DNA from: Erysipelotrichaceae bacterium UBA3379
GTDB lineage: Bacteria; Bacillota_I; Bacilli_A; Erysipelotrichales; Coprobacillaceae
Reading direction: 5' to 3'
Assembly (NCBI GenBank): GCA_002359025.1
Contig: DEPZ01000041.1
Span: 1 to 7,723 of the forward strand
Length of the DNA stretch: 7,723 bases
Part shown: one piece after another, positions 6,049 through 7,723 of the stretch
How the letters are laid out: each line of letters starts with the position of its first letter
How positions within the stretch are numbered: position 1 is the first letter of the stretch
Translations under genes and position numbers: made by a program
The notes under the pieces: generated by a model
What the model was told of the DNA's origin: nothing
Databases searched by the model: none
Seen by the model: the letters and a program-made list of their open reading frames with translations, nothing else

Positions 6049-6537
6049 TTATCTTGTAATAGCTTTTTTCAATTGTGTTGTATCTACAAAGCGTGTAGAA
6101 AAACTATAATCTTTTTGTGCGTATACAAAACTCATCTTATGATTATAATTAAAGTTTGCTTTTTTCATTTTTCTATAATCTATCATCATTCTTCCAACCA
6201 TCATGTTCTTTCTACCAATTAAAACAATAGTAGATAGGAAATATCCATAAATAACACTAAGTAACGTTGCAACGTTTAATCCATTTTGGTAGAATATTGG
6301 GTCATTTTTAATCAATCCATAAATAAATACACCTACTCCACCAACATAACATACAACAAAAAGGATTGTTAATAGAATATATACGATTTTACCAGCTGTA
6401 TTAAAACAGAATGTTAATGAATGATCTTGTTTACGACAACGCATGATTGTTACATAGATATTGACGATTGTATAAGTAAACCATAGTAAAATGACAAAGA
6501 GAACAACACATAATATTGTACGAATAATTTCAGTCAT
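6049..6537 (-). CDS. Small integral membrane protein, three predicted helices, function unknown
   Basis: 162 residues, not recognised. Three hydrophobic segments are visible, at about 5-31, 50-76 and 86-107, with a basic loop RCRKQ (33-37) between the first two. A polar, basic C-terminal tail of about 55 residues (RKNMMVGRMMIDYRKMKK at 109-126, then a Tyr/Phe-rich part) follows. By the positive-inside rule, the basic loop after helix 1 and the tail after helix 3 would both lie in the cytoplasm, with the N-terminus outside. There is no signal peptidase site, enzyme motif or transporter signature. AAAGGAAG (6553-6546) lies 8 bases before the ATG and a TATAAT box lies further upstream. The gene appears to be transcribed alone, convergent with the rlmA unit and downstream of the terminator of the EIIB-ROK gene. 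Confidence 0.75.
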   Translation of the reverse strand: MTEIIRTILCVVLFVILLWFTYTIVNIYVTIMRCRKQDHSLTFCFNTAGKIVYILLTILFVVCYVGGVGVFIYGLIKNDPIFYQNGLNVATLLSVIYGYFLSTIVLIGRKNMMVGRMMIDYRKMKKANFNYNHKMSFVYAQKDYSFSTRFVDTTQLKKAITR

Positions 6538-6563
6538 AGATTTAACTTCCTTTCATAGTTACT

Positions 6564-6569
6564 ATTATA
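6564..6569 (-). promoter_or_regulatory. Probable -10 box of the membrane-protein gene
   Basis: A perfect TATAAT on the minus strand lies 26 bases upstream of the ATG, with the ribosome binding site between. No good -35 box is found at 15-19 bases (only TATACG-like sequence), so the promoter is weak, needs an activator, or relies on the -10 alone. Confidence 0.45.
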
Positions 6570-6628
6570 CATATATTTTTGACTTTCGTATAGAAGAAAT
6601 TAAAAATATGTGAAATATCTTTTTTTAT

Positions 6629-6660
6629 AAAAAGAACAACTTCTTATCAAAGTTGTCCTC
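6629..6660 (-). terminator. Intrinsic terminator of the EIIB-ROK gene
   Basis: On the minus strand GGACAACTT (6658-6650) pairs with AAGTTGTTC (6642-6634): nine pairs, one of them G·T, with a 7-base loop, extended by A6659-T6633. Five T follow (6633-6629). It begins 25 bases after the stop codon at 6685 and separates this gene from the membrane-protein gene downstream. Confidence 0.8.
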
Positions 6661-6684
6661 ATACTTATTTTAGAAAGTATATCT

Positions 6685-7723
6685 TTATTTATTTTCTAAG
6701 TAATTCACACAAAGCTTCATCAAACCATCCAATGTATATGAGCTAGCTTCTGCTATATAATAGAAATCAGGCAAATATTCTTCTGGGATAAAAGAGAGTA
6801 ACTTCTTTTTGACTTCTTCCATATCATTTGTCATAGGCGAACAAATAGCTACTGCATCTGGTCCTACAGTACAAATAGCTGGAAGCAATGATTTTGTTAC
6901 AAGTTCCAAGACACCTTCTTGACTCCATGCCAATTTAGAACATTCATCAGATAATTGCATACGTCTAATAAAGTATCTTAATTCACCAGCAATTCCATTT
7001 TTACCTGTCAAAACAATACCATTAGAAATTATTCCTTGTCCACCTACTCCATATCCGAATGGTTGAGAATGGAAAATAATATTTTTATATTCAGGATGTT
7101 CTAAAGAAAAACCTACAACCGCAGCATTTGCATTATTATAAGTTAAAACCTCTATACCATATTTTTTCTTAAATTCTTTTTGAATATCAATAAGTTGTCC
7201 ATCAGTAGGACTTCTTAATTGTTTTTCTTCATTAACAATACCAGGAGTTGCTATACCAATCATATCAATATATGAATGCTTTAATAAAATAGTATCAATA
7301 ATATCATATAAATCATAAATATTCATTGATGGTTTGATAATTAAATTTTGATCAATAATTTCACAATGTTCACATAAACGATAATAAATACGTGTTTGAG
7401 CTCTATTTGTTAAAATAACAAGTGATAAAATACGTTTTTCATATTCTATACAATGTATTTGTTTTTCTTGAATATTTTGATTCTTTTCAGCATTAAATTT
7501 TTCCATTTCTTCCTGTAAATATTTAATCGCTCCTAAAGCATCATAAGAAGCAAATGTTGCTGTTGGAATCTGTAAAACAAGCTTTTCAGGCAAACTCTTT
7601 TTTAAACGATTTAACATATAGCCTATTTGTGGGGCAATAAGCACAACATCATATTTCTCCACTTCTTCATATATACTTATATATGAAACAGCCTCAAAAT
7701 GATAATCCAATCCTAACATATTA
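6685..7723 (-). CDS. PTS EIIB (lactose/cellobiose-type) domain fused to a degenerate ROK-family domain, 5' end off window
   Basis: The frame is open to the window edge: an Asn codon at 7722-7720 precedes the first Met at 7719, so the true start is outside. Numbering from that Met, 344 residues are seen. Residues 1-72 match the C-terminal two thirds of a Lac/Cel-class EIIB: YDVVLIAPQIGYMLNRLKK at 23-41 corresponds to the usual ADVVLLGPQVRYML strand-helix. The beginning, which should carry the phospho-accepting Cys, is missing. After a polar linker (73-90), residues 95-344 resemble a ROK protein, with GIATPGIV at 155-162, NNANAAVVGF at 195-204 and GYGVGGQGIISNGIVLTGKNGIAGE at 222-246. The ATP-binding DxGGT motif is absent near 98-112, the catalytic Asp of NDAN is Asn196, and the CxCGxxGC zinc motif after GE is missing. 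A sensory or regulatory role is likelier than kinase activity. A terminator follows at 6660-6629. Confidence 0.75.
   Translation of the reverse strand, partial: NMLGLDYHFEAVSYISIYEEVEKYDVVLIAPQIGYMLNRLKKSLPEKLVLQIPTATFASYDALGAIKYLQEEMEKFNAEKNQNIQEKQIHCIEYEKRILSLVILTNRAQTRIYYRLCEHCEIIDQNLIIKPSMNIYDLYDIIDTILLKHSYIDMIGIATPGIVNEEKQLRSPTDGQLIDIQKEFKKKYGIEVLTYNNANAAVVGFSLEHPEYKNIIFHSQPFGYGVGGQGIISNGIVLTGKNGIAGELRYFIRRMQLSDECSKLAWSQEGVLELVTKSLLPAICTVGPDAVAICSPMTNDMEEVKKKLLSFIPEEYLPDFYYIAEASSYTLDGLMKLCVNYLENK

Noticed and set aside
6078..6089. Inverted repeat TTGTATCTACAA
   Set aside because: It lies within the coding sequence of the membrane protein, is short and AT-rich, and is not near a start or promoter.
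5977..6222. 81-residue plus-strand frame downstream of the pseudouridine synthase gene
   Set aside because: It starts after a strong terminator with no promoter or ribosome binding site and runs antisense to the membrane-protein gene; the Cys/His-rich translation looks random.

Overview
The window is about 70% A+T and reads as a low-GC Firmicutes chromosome. Codon use, strong AGGAGG-type ribosome binding sites, TTGACA/TATAAT-like promoters and TGA used as a stop all fit the standard bacterial code. The style of the proteins (Bacillus-type class II aldolase, Lac/cellobiose-type PTS EIIB, MalY/PatB aminotransferase) suggests a gut Erysipelotrichia/Coprobacillaceae-like bacterium. That placement is inference; there is no rRNA or other marker gene here. 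I see no tRNA, CRISPR array, insertion sequence or phage gene.

Layout. 1-776 (minus) is class II fructose-bisphosphate aldolase (fba), cut at its C-terminus by the window edge, with its own promoter at 812-840. 4162-881 (minus) is a tightly overlapping four-gene operon: an 89-residue orphan, a Sel1-repeat protein with a separate N-terminal helical domain, a SPOUT/TrmH-family RNA methyltransferase, and a MalY/PatB-type PLP enzyme. The junctions are ATGA, ATGA and TAATG overlaps. From the same short intergenic region, in the opposite direction, run rlmA (23S rRNA guanine-N1 methyltransferase) and an RluA-family pseudouridine synthase (4254-5958). These end in a strong intrinsic terminator whose stem starts inside the last codons. 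6537-6049 (minus) is a lone three-helix membrane protein. 7723-6685 (minus) is a partial gene joining a PTS EIIB (lactose/cellobiose class) domain to a degenerate ROK domain, closed by its own terminator at 6660-6629.

How they fit. The two divergent units share overlapping promoters, both with TG-extended -10 boxes, so their transcription is probably linked by competition for RNA polymerase. Between them they encode three RNA-modification enzymes, a small translation-maintenance cluster with a scaffold-like Sel1 protein and an amino-acid enzyme attached. The most unusual item is the EIIB-ROK fusion. Its ROK part has lost the usual ATP-binding DxGGT motif, the catalytic Asp (NNAN instead of NDAN) and the zinc motif, which suggests a sugar- or phosphorylation-sensing protein rather than a sugar kinase. 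The rest looks like ordinary housekeeping sequence.
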